Shown: positions 45,338-55,600, counted from the first letter of the stretch. The stretch is DNA of 64,000 nt from Bimastos eiseni (GCA_959347315.1 OY365810.1:17269664-17333663), one strand, 5' to 3'. Notes: generated by a model not told the origin, from the sequence alone. Numbers and translations are program-made.

Positions 45338-46031
45338 GCACGAAATTGGAACAATCTTTTGGCCACGCAAAGCATGCACTTCAGCCGCGACTACCCGTAA
45401 GTAGACCTAAGTATATAAAACAAAGTAAGTAGATAAAATGAAACGCTTTTGAGATGAGCATTCTTAGTCCATTTGTTTGTACTGTACAGAATTAGCTACT
45501 GTTCGATACTCTACGGCCTCTACTGTCTGCCAAAATCCACCCCATTGCCACTTGTCTCTGTTATCTACACTGCAGCTCATCTACATGTAGTCAAAACTCC
45601 TGGCTCTTGAGTTCACATTACTCATGCTCTACGACAACTACATGTAGGCTACACTAGTAATTTCAAACTGACAACCCCACCGTATGATTACAAACATAGT
45701 ATGAATGAACGATGACAAGTTATAACATGAGTTGAATTTAACTGTCAGCAGTCATGCAAGGCGCAATCTGACTCGGTGTGAATCCATTTTGCTTTGTTCG
45801 AGATGTTCTTTTAGAAATACCGTATTTTTTTTCATATTTGCATATTAACTTGTTGACTTATTCATTTGTTAATAGGGAATTCTAGCGAGCAACTATGAGA
45901 TGTTTGGCCATCGTGACGGGGGCTGCACAGCCTGCCCTGGGGACCAGCTATACGCCCTCATCAGGACCTGGCCTCAGTACAGCTTCAGGGACATCGTCAA
46001 CTACTGCGTCGAGGGCCTCGATGATCAATAG
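36825..46031 (+). CDS. PGRP: Secreted SH3b-PGRP peptidoglycan recognition protein, predicted amidase
   Basis: Six coding exons: 36825-36954, 38678-38799, 41928-41997, 42151-42345, 44148-44353 and 45876-46031, all with GT-AG borders and agreeing phases (1,0,1,1,0), giving 292 residues. Order: signal peptide [18 protein letters not shown]; a bacterial-type SH3 domain with GVNVRSS, CYKAVG and [11 protein letters not shown] (exons 1-3); then the PGRP/amidase-2 domain starting [10 protein letters not shown]. Zinc ligands and catalytic residues of amidase PGRPs are present: His in FVHHT, Tyr in IGYNWLV, His in FGHRD and Cys in CTACPG. The enzyme should cut N-acetylmuramoyl-L-alanine bonds in bacterial cell walls outside the cell, in innate immunity or symbiont control. 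The SH3b-PGRP layout is known from some molluscs and other invertebrates. Poly(A) signal AATAAA at 46098-46103. Confidence 0.92.
37141..37495. repeat. Minisatellite in PGRP intron 1
   Basis: Diverged ~19-22-bp units of the type CACCCATCATAATCACACAC, about 17 copies, between PGRP exons 1 and 2. Confidence 0.85.
37497..37706 (+). mobile_element. Retroposon 3' end fragment with (TAA)n tail
   Basis: The sequence encodes RT carboxyl-end-like residues ([18 protein letters not shown]) and ends in TTGAAGGGGCGCTATATAAA, followed by (TAA)n at 37707-37800. It lies in PGRP intron 1 on the gene's strand. Confidence 0.65.
38020..38580. repeat. CT-rich microsatellites before PGRP exon 2
   Basis: (TCTG)n, (TC)n and nine copies of the 18-bp CTCTATCTATCCATCTGT unit (38398-38560). 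The long pyrimidine strand ends about 100 bp from the exon 2 acceptor. Frames across it are artefacts. Confidence 0.9.
39660..40400. repeat. 14-bp minisatellite CACAGATACATATG in PGRP intron 2
   Basis: About 50 copies of CACAGATACATATG with AAG and TAG variants. The three minus-strand frames stay open as Tyr/Cys/Val/Met repeats, which are repeat artefacts. Confidence 0.95.
40595..41199. mobile_element. TTAA-flanked MITE-like DNA transposon in PGRP intron 2
   Basis: The left end TTAA-GGGCCGTCCATTAATGAC and the right end GGACGGCC-TTAA (complement GGCCGTCCATAAAGTACAT) form short inverted repeats flanked by TTAA, the target of piggyBac and Kolobok transposons. About 600 bp, without an ORF. Part of the interior (40855-41065) matches a second copy at 55320-55590. 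Confidence 0.6.
41430..41720 (-). mobile_element. Non-LTR reverse transcriptase fragment in PGRP intron 2
   Basis: The minus frame encodes [20 protein letters not shown], the RT finger/palm block, and soon loses its frame. Only ~300 bp remain. Confidence 0.65.
43095..43755. repeat. 17-bp minisatellite in PGRP intron 4
   Basis: About 38 copies of CTCTGGTTAGCTTATGC with variants (GGTCAGCTAATGC, GCTTGTGTCTC). In the first part a 51-bp higher-order unit is amplified three times. Confidence 0.9.
45239..45337. repeat. (TTA)n microsatellite in PGRP intron 5
   Basis: Nearly pure TTA repeat with a few CTA units at the left edge. Confidence 0.9.
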
Positions 46032-46097
46032 ATCTTACGATGCGACATCTGACGTTCTGTTGTTCGGTGGATATTTGCAATTAATCGACCGAGGAAT

Positions 46098-46103
46098 AAT
46101 AAA
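46098..46103 (+). terminator. PGRP polyadenylation signal
   Basis: AATAAA 67 bp after the PGRP stop codon, the first such hexamer downstream. Confidence 0.55.
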
Positions 46104-46159
46104 AGTTGTATTGATGATGATAGGAATAAATCATCAAATACTGGATGTTGTTTTCTTAT

Positions 46160-46345
46160 GACTAGATAGCAACCGTGCTTTCTCTGTTGTGGGTCCTTCG
46201 ACATGGAATGAGCTCCAACTTGAGCTTGTGGTTTTTACAAATCCCTTGTTTCTATGGTCTTGGCTGGGCCGGAAGAGCTCATGAGTAGGTACTTGAAGTG
46301 GCGCTGTATAAATCCTGAGAATGAACGAATGAAAGTAAAGATTTA
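46160..46345 (+). mobile_element. Retroposon 3' end fragment
   Basis: An RT carboxyl-end-like stretch (VGPSTWNELQLEL in one frame) ends in TTGAAGTGGCGCTGTATAAAT with a GAATGAACGAATGAAAG tail. It is close kin of 37497-37706. Confidence 0.6.
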
Positions 46346-46375
46346 TCATGTCTTCTGCATCTCAAAAAGGTTACT

Positions 46376-46425
46376 ATTATTATTATTATAATTATAATTA
46401 TAATTATTATTATTATTATTATTAC

Positions 46426-46500
<75 letters not shown>

Positions 46501-46545
46501 CATCATCATTATCATCATTATCATCATTATCATCATTATCATTTA
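46376..46545. repeat. TTA / TCA microsatellite
   Basis: (TTA)n passing into (ATC)n and (ATCATT)n. Frames across it are artefacts. Confidence 0.9.
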
Positions 46546-46559
46546 GCATGGTAGTGTTG

Positions 46560-47150
46560 ACGGAAAACACATATGGCGTTCCCTCGCTGGACAGTCTTTG
46601 GAATAGGTAGCTTGTCTCGAGTGTGTCATGACTCATGGGTCACATCGGTCAGCCTTCGTCCCAAATCCAACACAAAGTTCAAACCCTCGGAACTCCAAGC
46701 ACCAACGGACTCCAGTGCCACCGCCACAAAAGAATGCGTTCGGGTGATCGATACGTACTTTGCTCTCTTGGCGATTGCTGCACGGTTTGGTGCTTCTTCT
46801 GCTGCAGTTGATGTCGCTGTCAGGTATGAAGACGCATAAGTGTCTGAAAGAGTCACATCCCAAGTGAGGTACCTGCCGCATGACCAAGGAATGAGTGTCA
46901 TGCCGTCCGGTTGCTTGCCATTTTCCCTGGTGAGGCCCAAAGGTTCCTTCTGAGAAGGCATGCTCGACCTTCGAAATGATCTATATATTAAGTCACTGAG
47001 CATACTGTGTTGTTGTTGTCGGCCTGCGTTTCTTCTGCATGCCAGACCATGGAGTCCTCTGGCGTCAACCTTCTCGCCACAGAGACACAGATGAGACTCA
47101 CATAGTTTTGTTCCGAGTCAAATTCCAACTGCGATCCTTTGATTTCGTCT
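46560..47150. other. Unassigned segment with open frames on both strands
   Basis: Both strands have ~90-125-codon frames here without recognised motifs, splice sites or start context. The composition is nearer to coding than the flanks and could be a decayed mobile-element or gene piece. I cannot assign it. Confidence 0.25.
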
Positions 47151-47166
47151 GACAATCGGAGATCCA

Positions 47167-47221
47167 ATGATGATGATGATACTAATAATAATAATAACAA
47201 TATCATCATCATCATCATCAT

Positions 47222-47259
<38 letters not shown>

Positions 47260-47262
47260 CCC
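47167..47262. repeat. ATG/ATC trinucleotide microsatellite
   Basis: (GAT)n, (AAT)n and (ATC)n runs; no gene. Confidence 0.85.
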
Positions 47263-47718
47263 CCACCTACGGGTCAAGTTCTTCACGGCCTCCACGATAA
47301 AAATTTCGCGGCCTCTTTCTCCTTGTCACCATTACAATTTGCAGCTATAGGAACCTTTGCTGTAAAAAATAACAATGTTTGCTGAAATTAAACATGAAGT
47401 AAAACGACTCTAGTTAACATTTTAACTTGATTGCACACAAAACGAAATAATCGCATTTAACACATGTGGCCCTATCGAAATTAGGCCTAATCAGAAAAAA
47501 CGGTATGTACCGCTTATTTGGGATAATATTTGTAGGCCTATGCTACAATAGAACGTGGATGAAATTGCACCAAAAACTGTTAGTTATATCGAACTTGGGT
47601 TACAACTGCAAAAACACTAAGCAGTCGCATTTAACATATGTATGCCTGTCGAATTTAAGCTTAAGATTAAAAAATGCCCACAATCCACAACAATCTTATT
47701 TCAGATTCATGCAATAAA

Positions 47719-47887
47719 CTAGCTAAATCATGATCAACATTTGACAATCGTAGTTCAACACATCCAGCGGCGTCGGTTGACCTCCCGGAAGCCGAAGTTT
47801 TAAACTAGCTAAATCATGATCAACATTTAACAATCGTAGTTCAACACATCCAGCGGCGTCGGTTGACCTCCCGGAAGCCGAAGTTTT
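47719..47887. repeat. ~85-bp direct tandem duplication
   Basis: Two adjoining copies, starting CTAGCTAAATCATGATCAAC and ending with the CCGGAAGCCGAAGTTTT block, differ at only one or two bases, so the duplication is recent. Confidence 0.9.
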
Positions 47888-47889
47888 GA

Positions 47890-49075
47890 AAGTGAGGGGA
47901 CACAAAGGGAAACTGCGGAAAACCGCGCGAAACCTCTGTCTCCGAGTGCCCCTCGTCCAATTTACAGAACATTGTGTCCCCTTTGCAGGGTAACGTGTTC
48001 TAGTTACTAATGACATATCTAGAATTGTTGTCAGATATTTGAATCATTGGGCTTATGCCGGTTTCAAGCATTCGAAGACCTGCCAAATCCACAGACTACA
48101 TGTAGCGAATAAGATACGGTAACCGTTCTGTAAACTTCTGCGGTAGGCCAGAGAAGCATCGCTTGATGCTTTAACGCACTACATTGTTTAGGTGCTTTTC
48201 AGTGCTAGGATCTTGTGAGGTCAAGCCAGCCAAGAGGACAGCTAGCATGGCCAGATCGTAATCGTAATCTCCAAATTTCTAAAGCGCCACTTGAAAGCTA
48301 AGCGCAGGGCACCAACTTATTCAGGGTTGTCCGAAGGAGAGTCCGTTGGAGGTCAAAGTTCGGTTTCCAGGAGGTCAGCAGGGAGGCTGAGTAGCTGTTA
48401 AGGGGGGGGGTGTCGTTTCAGAGCTAAAGGGGTTCAGGCCTGAACTAAAAAAAAAGTTAGAAAATTTTACCGATTGATCAACGCAGAGAAAACCAAACAA
48501 TGGTGTATGAAAAGACCAAACAGACAACCAGTAAGAACAAGAAGAGGCGAATGCCTCGGCATAACTATCAACACAAGGCAAGCGCCAGACGAGACATGCC
48601 TTGTCTTACTTCAACATGAGAATTAGGTAGTCGCGTAAACGGTAATTGAATATATTATTATCACCTGGCTTCTTCTACAAGCGTCCGACTAAATATTAAT
48701 CATCATAACCATAACCACAGTTTATTTAATTGGTTCACTATCATTATACAAATGTAGGTAACAAATTCTCTGTGAACAATGTATATAATTTATACATCAT
48801 TACTCGTTTAGTTATAAACTAACAGTATCAGAGCGAGAATTAAATTTTTCCTAAATACCATCTGCTGTTACACAGAGTAATAAATAAAACAATAATGGAA
48901 AACCCTTAAGGGACAGAGATCCCGCTAGCAGGGTCACCCAATTACAGAGACGAAATTAAGTAGTGGTGGATGACGTATTGAGTAGGCCTATATTCAGTTA
49001 GATGGTAAAGTTACTAGACTTAACTACTTAATTAATATGAAGTATACAAACTTAACAGATAGTAAAGAATCAGGC
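47890..49075. other. Intergenic stretch
   Basis: No supported gene. It includes a G9 run at about 48401-48409 and an A9 run near 48450. Nothing else stands out. Confidence 0.3.
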
Positions 49076-49078
49076 ACT

Positions 49079-49891
49079 TCATGTCGAGTGAGTCAATAGG
49101 TGCTTAAGGAGTCGGTATTTAAAGGTTTCATAGTGGTTTATATTCCGGATTTCGTGTGGTAGGCAATTCCAGGCCATGGAACCAGCATTGGCAATCGAGA
49201 ATTTACGCGTGTTTGTACGAGGAAAAATAGGCCGATAATCATTAACATTTCTAAGACAATATGGATTAGCTAGCTGAAATGGTTTGAGGTAGTTCAGATA
49301 AGCAGAAGGTAGTAATTTATTCATAAACTTATATACAAATTCATTGTCTGACATAGCGTTATTTGCGATACTTGCAATAATGGGAAGGGAAGAGGTATCT
49401 GACAAGGAGGTTTTCCTAATGATTTTAATTGCTCGATTTTGAAGTACAACTAATCTATTCAACCGTGAGTGATAGTTTGCCGCCCAAAATTACATTGCAG
49501 TAGATTAAGTAGGGATGAATTATGGAAAAGTAAAGTTTCACGCAAATTATTTTAAGTATTAGGTACGCGATGCGTGATATAATCCCAATATGTTTGGATA
49601 TTTTTGAGGAGATTTTTTTAATATGCGTGTTCCAACAAAGGAATTGGTCAACATAGACCTCTAGAAATTTCGTAGATTTGACTGCAGGTAAGGGTGTATC
49701 AGCAAGTTTCAATTGCACTTCGATAGAGGAGATTTTTTCCGATGTGAGGCAAAGCAGATGTAATTAATTTTCGTGGCGTTGAGAGTAAGTCCATTTGCAA
49801 GAAACCAATCATAAACTAAAACAAGTTCTCGATTTAAAGATGAGATCAGTTGCTCATAGGAGGGAGCTAGATGCAAGAATGCTAGTATTGT
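49079..49891 (-). pseudogene. Non-LTR reverse transcriptase, carboxyl-terminal part
   Basis: Minus-strand frames encode the RT thumb and carboxyl region of a CR1/Jockey-like element: WFLANGLTLNATK near 49770-49830, KFLEVYVDQFLCWNTHIKKI at about 49610-49670, SIIHPYLIYCN, and the terminal MAWNCLPHEIRNI at about 49120-49160. The amino-terminal part lies at 53266-53760; a 3.37-kb element separates them. Frameshifts near 49455 and 49730 break it further. Confidence 0.8.
49886..49891. other. Target-site duplication, left copy (AGTATT)
   Basis: AGTATT (extendable to AGTATTGT, 49886-49893) repeats exactly at 53266-53273. Both flanks then read continuously as one RT gene, which proves an insertion. 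Confidence 0.85.
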
Positions 49892-50574
49892 GGCGGACAG
49901 GCCACAAGGCTTGAATGAATGATTTATTTAAATAATCGGCTCGCCATAGTGTTATTTTACGTCTATTTTTTTTCAGTGTTGCGCATAGGAAGGAAGACCG
50001 ATCGGCGGTTTTTAATTGAGTGCATAGCTTGCAGACGCATGAATTGGCTTGAGTATAGCCTGACATGCGGTGCATCGCTATATATGTGAAGCAGTGGTTC
50101 GTACTGCTTCATACGTAGAGTTGTTCTCGTACCGCTCCAGGGATCGTTGAGTGTTGCCATATAAATACGACCTCTAGTGACAGCCGCTCTCGCGGTCAGG
50201 CTGGTGCTGCTTTTCGCTGATCTGGCGGGGTGGGCCCCTCTGCCGTCGATCGCAAGACGGACCGTGCCCTGATCGTAGGAGTCAACAGGCTGACAGAGAA
50301 AGACCGATCGTGAGAAATGCTCACAGGTCTGGTTACCGTTCGAGAGTGCGTAAAGACCCGATCGAGAGAAATAAATGAATGAATGACAGGTCTGTTCGGA
50401 AATACGGGGAAGATGGTGACCCCGTTGGTGGCCGTGAGTGATACAGACTGGGTGAGTCCCAGAAGGGACCGACGCATATATCGAGAGAGACCTCGGCGGC
50501 CGACCGAGAGATAGACTGGGAAAAATCCCCGACCGTGCAGACCGTGGGAGTTCTGGTGGCCGAGAAATAGTCTT

Positions 50575-52600
50575 GTTGGCTACCTAGATCGGTCATAGTT
50601 ACTCCTCGAGAATACCAGCCGGTTGTCGGATACGTGACCCCGTCGGTGGCCGTGAGAAATAGAGATCGGGTAAAGCCCCGAGCAACCGAACGCTACATCG
50701 AGACAGATTTATGGCGACTGTTGAGATAATTTACGGGAAGAATTCCCCAGTGTACACGTTGGTTAAAAGACGGGGAGGGCGGACCCGTGAAGCCGTTGGA
50801 AACAGACTGAGAGCTACCGGAGAAGCCGTTGACAAATACTGGAAAACATGAATATATTCGATAAATACGGGGAGGGTGACCCCATTGTTGCGTTAGATAC
50901 AGGGAAAGTTCCCTTTGGTGCCGAAAACCTGATCAATTGTGAGCGTCTCCGCATATTCTTTCTATTTACGGTTTTCCGTAAATATCTATGCTTGGCTACC
51001 TAACGGTGGTCATACTTACTCCTCTCGTTTACCAGCAATCTGTTGAATTGCGTGTCTGATCGCAATGTCTTAGGTCGCGGTTTCCCCGCGTATCTTTACC
51101 TGAGTTACTAAACGTAATATCTGTACTTGCGGTGTTCCCGCAGTATGTCTTCTTGATTGTCTTACGGTCTTTCGGTAAATATTCTTACTGGCTACCTATG
51201 TTGGTCACAGTTACTCCTCTCGGTTTTCCAGAAATCTATTCACTTGTCTGTCTAGTTGCAATATCTTGGCTCGCGGTTTCCCCGCGAGGCGTCTACTAAT
51301 TTCTTCTTGTAGATCTAACTACATAATCTCTTTTCGAGGACTTCCTCGAAAGATCTGCCAGTGGTTCGTTCCAGTGTATAAGAGACAGAGTACAATTGCT
51401 TCAGAGAAAGTGATTATAATAATACAGGTCTGTGTGAAACATAGAGGTAACGTGGTGACACTTACCTCAGTTGCCTGTGAGAGAATCGAGTCTGAGAAAC
51501 GAGAGTTGGTGCATTACCGTTGGTCAGATCTCTAGGTGACGAATACAAATATGTCCCTACGATGGGATGAATAAATGCAGTCAATGAGAGTTAAAGACAT
51601 GTGAGAGTCTGGGTGATCGGATATTAAAGTATATGACAGATGCAAGCCGGCCGAGGAATATACTTGTTGGCTACCTAGTTCGGTCATAGTTACTCCTCCC
51701 GTTTTCCCCAGGTTGTCGGAGACATGAAAAGTCGGGTGGCCGCAAGAGATACAAGCCGAGTAGATTCCCGCAGTAGCAGCCGTACAAACCGAGAGAGCTG
51801 CCGGTGGAGAGTTGGCACATACGGGGAAAGTTCCCCATTGAATACGTTCGATAGAAATATCGGGGAAATTCCCGAAGGACCCGCTGGAATTACACGCGGA
51901 GGGTGAACACGTTAGAAGAGCACGTGACAAACAAGAGAAAACACTGGTGCCGATTGATACCTTCAGGTTACTAGTCAAGTAACTCTTCTTGATGGCTTTA
52001 TAGTCGTTCGATAGATACTCTTGTTTGTTACCTACGTTGGTCATAGTTACTCCTCCCGGTTTCCCGAGTATCAGAATATATTACGGTGTTGGCGGACAAT
52101 TGCCAACGCAGAGGACGGTCAACCGTGTGCCTGATAACTTATGCGTGTGAGGCCGGTATGCCACACACGGAAATGGGCCAAGAGGCCGACGTGAAAGTCT
52201 GGGCAGTCGGAAACCCAGGGTAAAGATAGTAAGCAGACCAAGAATTGATCGATGCGTAAATATTACTGTTTGCTACCTACGTTGGTCATAGATACTCCTC
52301 CCGTTTTCCCGAAGTGTATCTACTTGCGTGTCTGATCGAAGTGATCGATACGAGTACGTTTGGGTAATCGGGTACCCAGGTGAATACATGGTTGTTTGTC
52401 GACACACACAGTTCTGAGAGATGACTAAAGTGCGAGGTCGGGCCCCCTCGTGCGTAGGTCGGATCGAAGATCTGTGTGCAGATAGCGAAGGTTATAGACA
52501 GAAGACCTTCACTATCAGTATCCGTGAATATCATGCCAGTGTCATTTTTATCGAAGCAGAATATATCAGTGTTGGTGGGTAACTGCTAACACAGAGGACG
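50575..52600. repeat. Internal ~1.08-kb tandem duplication with six motif copies
   Basis: A motif starting TTGGCTACCT, then GGTCATAGTTACTCCTC and a CCGTTTTCCC-like end, occurs at 50575, 50991, 51188, 51665, 52023 and 52267. Copies 1-3 and 4-6 are spaced ~1,090, ~1,030 and ~1,080 bp apart and their downstream sequences pair accordingly (1 with 4 share GGTTGTCGGA, 3 and 2 share CGCGGTTTCCCCGCG, 2 with 6 share TTGCGTGTCTGATCG), so a three-motif block was duplicated. Confidence 0.7.
51374..51388 (+). other. 15-base match to the Tn5/Nextera mosaic end
   Basis: GTGTATAAGAGACAG is identical to the last 15 bases of the 19-base Tn5 mosaic end used in Nextera libraries, which translates as the familiar artefact VYKRQ. 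Chance occurrence in 64 kb is very unlikely. It may be adapter left in the assembly and therefore a false join. Confidence 0.6.
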
Positions 52601-53100
52601 GGAACTTAGTCAGTCAAATGTGCATGACAAAATATACGTGTTGAGCAGAAGGCGTGATAGATACGTGTTGGAGATTACATGACTAAGAGCTGTGCGACTT
52701 GTGGTGTCTAGGACGGCAGAGGTTAGAGAGTTTGGGATAGTAATGTCTAAGAGTATAAGACGTTGGATTTAGCTACCGATAATTGTATAGGCCGAAATGG
52801 CTTATGGACTTGTTTCAAATATGTCTGAACCTCGTAACTTAAGAGAACGTTTGGTGTCCCTAAATGGCGATAGTTTCAGAGTCACAAGATGCTGAACGGT
52901 ACGACATCAGGTAGAGGAAGACGAGGCTAGTAGCTTGGAAGGTATGCAAGGCGAGGAAGACTCCTGCCGGTATGATTATGAACCCTGTTTTGAGTACGGC
53001 CATCCTCAGAACGTTGCCCATCCGGCGACCGCGGAATAGGCAGAGTCAGACCTCGTTACTAATTCGAGCCGTGTTACCTTTCTTGGAGAAGAGACCCGTC
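52560..53100. other. Right part of the 3.37-kb element
   Basis: No gene, repeat or motif recognised beyond the general style of the element. Confidence 0.3.
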
Positions 53101-53265
53101 CCTAATCTTGCCTGGTGATAGTGAACATCCTGGTAGATATAGAGAGTAACCGTTTGGCATTGAGATTTGGTAAGAAAGTGATTCGGGCGACTTCAGACGT
53201 GTTCGCAAGCTGGAGTCGACACCGTCCGTTAGCGTTAGGCAGGCGCTCGGGCGGCAGAACGCCAC

Positions 53266-53760
53266 AGTATTGTCGGCAAAGAAAAGAAATCAAAGAGTGG
53301 GTGAGACATTGGACAGGTCATTAATGAAGAGTAAGAAGAGGAGTGGTCCCAGGATAGATCCTTATGGGACACCATATTTATTAACATTACTGACGAGACC
53401 ACTCCATTGAAAGAAACATATTGGAATCTGTTGCTTAGATAACTTTTGAACCAGTCTAGAGCTAAGCCCCGAATGCCAACATTTGCTAGTTTAGCCAATA
53501 ATATTCGATGATTTCCTGCATCAAAGGCCTTAGCTATGTCAATGAATATTCCCACAGTATATTCATTTCGATCAATAGCAGCCGAAACATAATCCTGGAG
53601 GTCAATTAGAGATAGGGCAGTCGAATGGCCTGGTTGAAATCCGAGCTGGTGTGGGCATAGGAAATAAATGCTTATCAATGAAGTCAAAGTGGCGCTTGTG
53701 CATGACCTTTTCCAGAAATTACGAAAAAATGGGAAAATTGAGATAGGCCGATAATGTGCT
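53266..53760 (-). pseudogene. Non-LTR reverse transcriptase, amino-terminal part
   Basis: The minus frame encodes FQPGHSTALSLIDLQDYV, then motif A (VGIFIDIAKAFDAGNHRILL), YLSNRFQYVSFN, and a decayed GVPQGS-type block; a frame change leads into LFFADNT, where the 3.37-kb element enters directly after the catalytic FADD-type motif. It continues at 49891 and below with a S-I-L-A sequence. Confidence 0.8.
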
Positions 53761-53939
53761 ATAGCCTCAGCTGACCTTTAAGTTTATGTACGAAGGCATG
53801 CTATGTGACTATATATATATATATATATGGAACCAGTCATTACAGTTTCAAATCCTCATTTTGCTTTCTTTGATAAGTGGCGGTAATCGAAAGTTATTAA
53901 ACGATAATGACCATCTGTGTTTAAATTTTAAAAAACTAT

Positions 53940-54835
53940 TTCGTGTGCGTGGGCTGCTGATCAGATTATAGGGCGGTGTGAGGGTTGGTCTGTTGATCAG
54001 ATTATTGGGTGGTGTGAGGGTTGGTCTGTTGATCAGATTATTGGGCGGTGTGAGGGTTGGTCTGTTGATCGGTTTATGGGCGGTGTGTGCGTAGGTCTGC
54101 TGATTGGTTTATGGGTGGTGTGTGCGTGGGTCTGCTGATCGGTTTATGGGCGGTGTGTGCGTGGGTCTGCTGATCGGTTTATGGGCGGTGTGTGCATGGG
54201 TCTGCTGATCGGTTTATGGGCGGTGTGTGCATGGGTCTGCTGATCGGTTTTATAGGTGGTGTGTGCGTGGGTCTGCTGATCGGTTTATGGACGGTGTGTG
54301 CGTGGGTCTGCTGATCGGTTTTTGGGCGGTGTGTGCGTGGGTCTGCTGATCGGTTTATGGACGGTGTGTGCGTGGGTCTGCTGATCGGTTTATGGGCGGT
54401 GTGTGCATGGGTCTGCTGATCGGTTTATAGGTGGTGTGTGCGTGGGTCTGCTGATCGGTTTATGGACGGTGTGTGCGTGGGTCTGCTGATCGGTTTATGG
54501 GCGGTGTGTGCGTGGGTCTGCTGATCGGTTTATGGGCGGTGTGTGCGTGGGTCTGCTGATCGGTTTTTGGGCGATGTGTGCGTGGGTCTGCTGATCGGTT
54601 TATGGACGGTGTGTGCGTGGGTCTGCTGATCGGTTTATGGGCGGTGTGTGCATGGGTCTGCTGATCGGTTTATAGGTGGTGTGTGCGTGGGTCAGCTGAT
54701 CGGTTTATGGGCGGTGTGTGCGTGGGTCTGCTGATCGGTTTATGGACGGTGTGTGCGTGGGTCTGCTGATCGGTTTATGGGCGGTGTGTGCGTGGGTCTG
54801 CTGATCGGTTTATTGGGTTGTGCGCGAGTTAGTCT
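53940..54835. repeat. 35-bp minisatellite
   Basis: About 25 copies of a 35-bp unit built on GTGGGTCTGCTGATCGG with a GGGCGGTGTGTGC half; the first three copies are a diverged edge form. Variants (TATGGAC, TATAGGT, TTTGGGC) recur in blocks, indicating higher-order amplification. One strand is strongly G/T-rich. Confidence 0.95.
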
Positions 54836-54837
54836 GT

Positions 54838-55310
54838 CAACTACAGTTTTAAGTCGCAGAAGGTCAACAGTTGTAAGCACAGAAGGTCAACAGCTCTAAG
54901 TCGCAGAAGGTCTATAGTTGTAAGGCGGAGTAGGTCGAAAGTTGTAAATCGCAGAAGGAACAGAAGGTCCGACATTAAGGCGTGTTGTGGGTGAGCACCT
55001 TTTTTTCAATTATTTTCAAAAAAAATAATATTTTCGCGTGGCCCAACATCTAAATCTCATAATAATACAACGTATAATGTCTGTGCAAAATTTCATGCTT
55101 GTATCACAAAGTGCGCAATCTTTCGGTTCTATGAGGCTGCACTAGTGGAGGAGTTGTAGACTTGTTGAATGGTTTGGATGATAGTACTGTCTCAGTGGAC
55201 ACCATCACGGCTTTTAAGAGGAAACTTGAAAATTTGGACTATTAATCATGTCCAGGACAAATTGCAGTGGTCTAAATTTAACACAGAACTGAACCCAGAG
55301 GCGTAGCTAG
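54838..55310. other. Intergenic stretch with short AGAAGGTC repeats
   Basis: At 54845-54970 there are four diverged copies of a GTCGCAGAAGGTCAACAGTT unit. The remainder shows nothing. Confidence 0.4.
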
Positions 55311-55314
55311 GATA

Positions 55315-55600
55315 TTAAAGCCATTCTTTAACAGACAAGCAGGAATCAATTATTCAGCTCAAACGCATCAAGCCACAGAGAGTTGATGCACTCGGCAACG
55401 TGAACTGATGGTAGTAATCGCTAACAAAGTAATGGAGAGAGTATTGATTGGATAGACGAAGAAGAGCTAGATCTGAAAGAAACATTGAACAGGACGAAGA
55501 GTTCCAAGTTCTCCCTGTTTATTCCTTGAAGGAGCATTTTGCTTCTCCGTGGAAGAATGATGGAGCATAGGCCTAAAGTTTGGATTGTTTCAAGGTATTA
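55315..55600 (+). repeat. Dispersed repeat, second copy of the PGRP-intron MITE interior
   Basis: Shares the order AATCAATTATT, CACAGAGAGT, CGGCAAC, TAGTAATCGC, GGAGCATTTT and GAATGA...GCATA...AAGTTT with 40855-41065. It lacks the TTAA-GGGCCGTCC ends. Confidence 0.55.

Larger units (their letters stand above)
49892..53265. mobile_element. 3.37-kb insertion element of unknown class inside an RT gene
   Basis: Bounded by a direct AGTATT(GT) duplication; the termini are short inverted GTGGCG...CGCCAC. With a 6-bp duplication the six-base terminal repeat is symmetrical; with 8 bp the class could be hAT-like. The interior has no transposase or RT: short frames on both strands only. It carries a TATA-like GCCATATAAATACG at about 50157-50170, GC-rich CGGTTTCCCCGCG-type hairpins, a ~1.08-kb tandem duplication, and six copies of an rRNA-like motif. 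Probably a non-autonomous DNA transposon; family unassigned. Confidence 0.75.

Noticed and set aside
51266..51535. 89-codon plus-strand ORF in the 3.37-kb element
   Set aside because: It contains the VYKRQ signature of Nextera adapter sequence and no domain; not treated as a gene.
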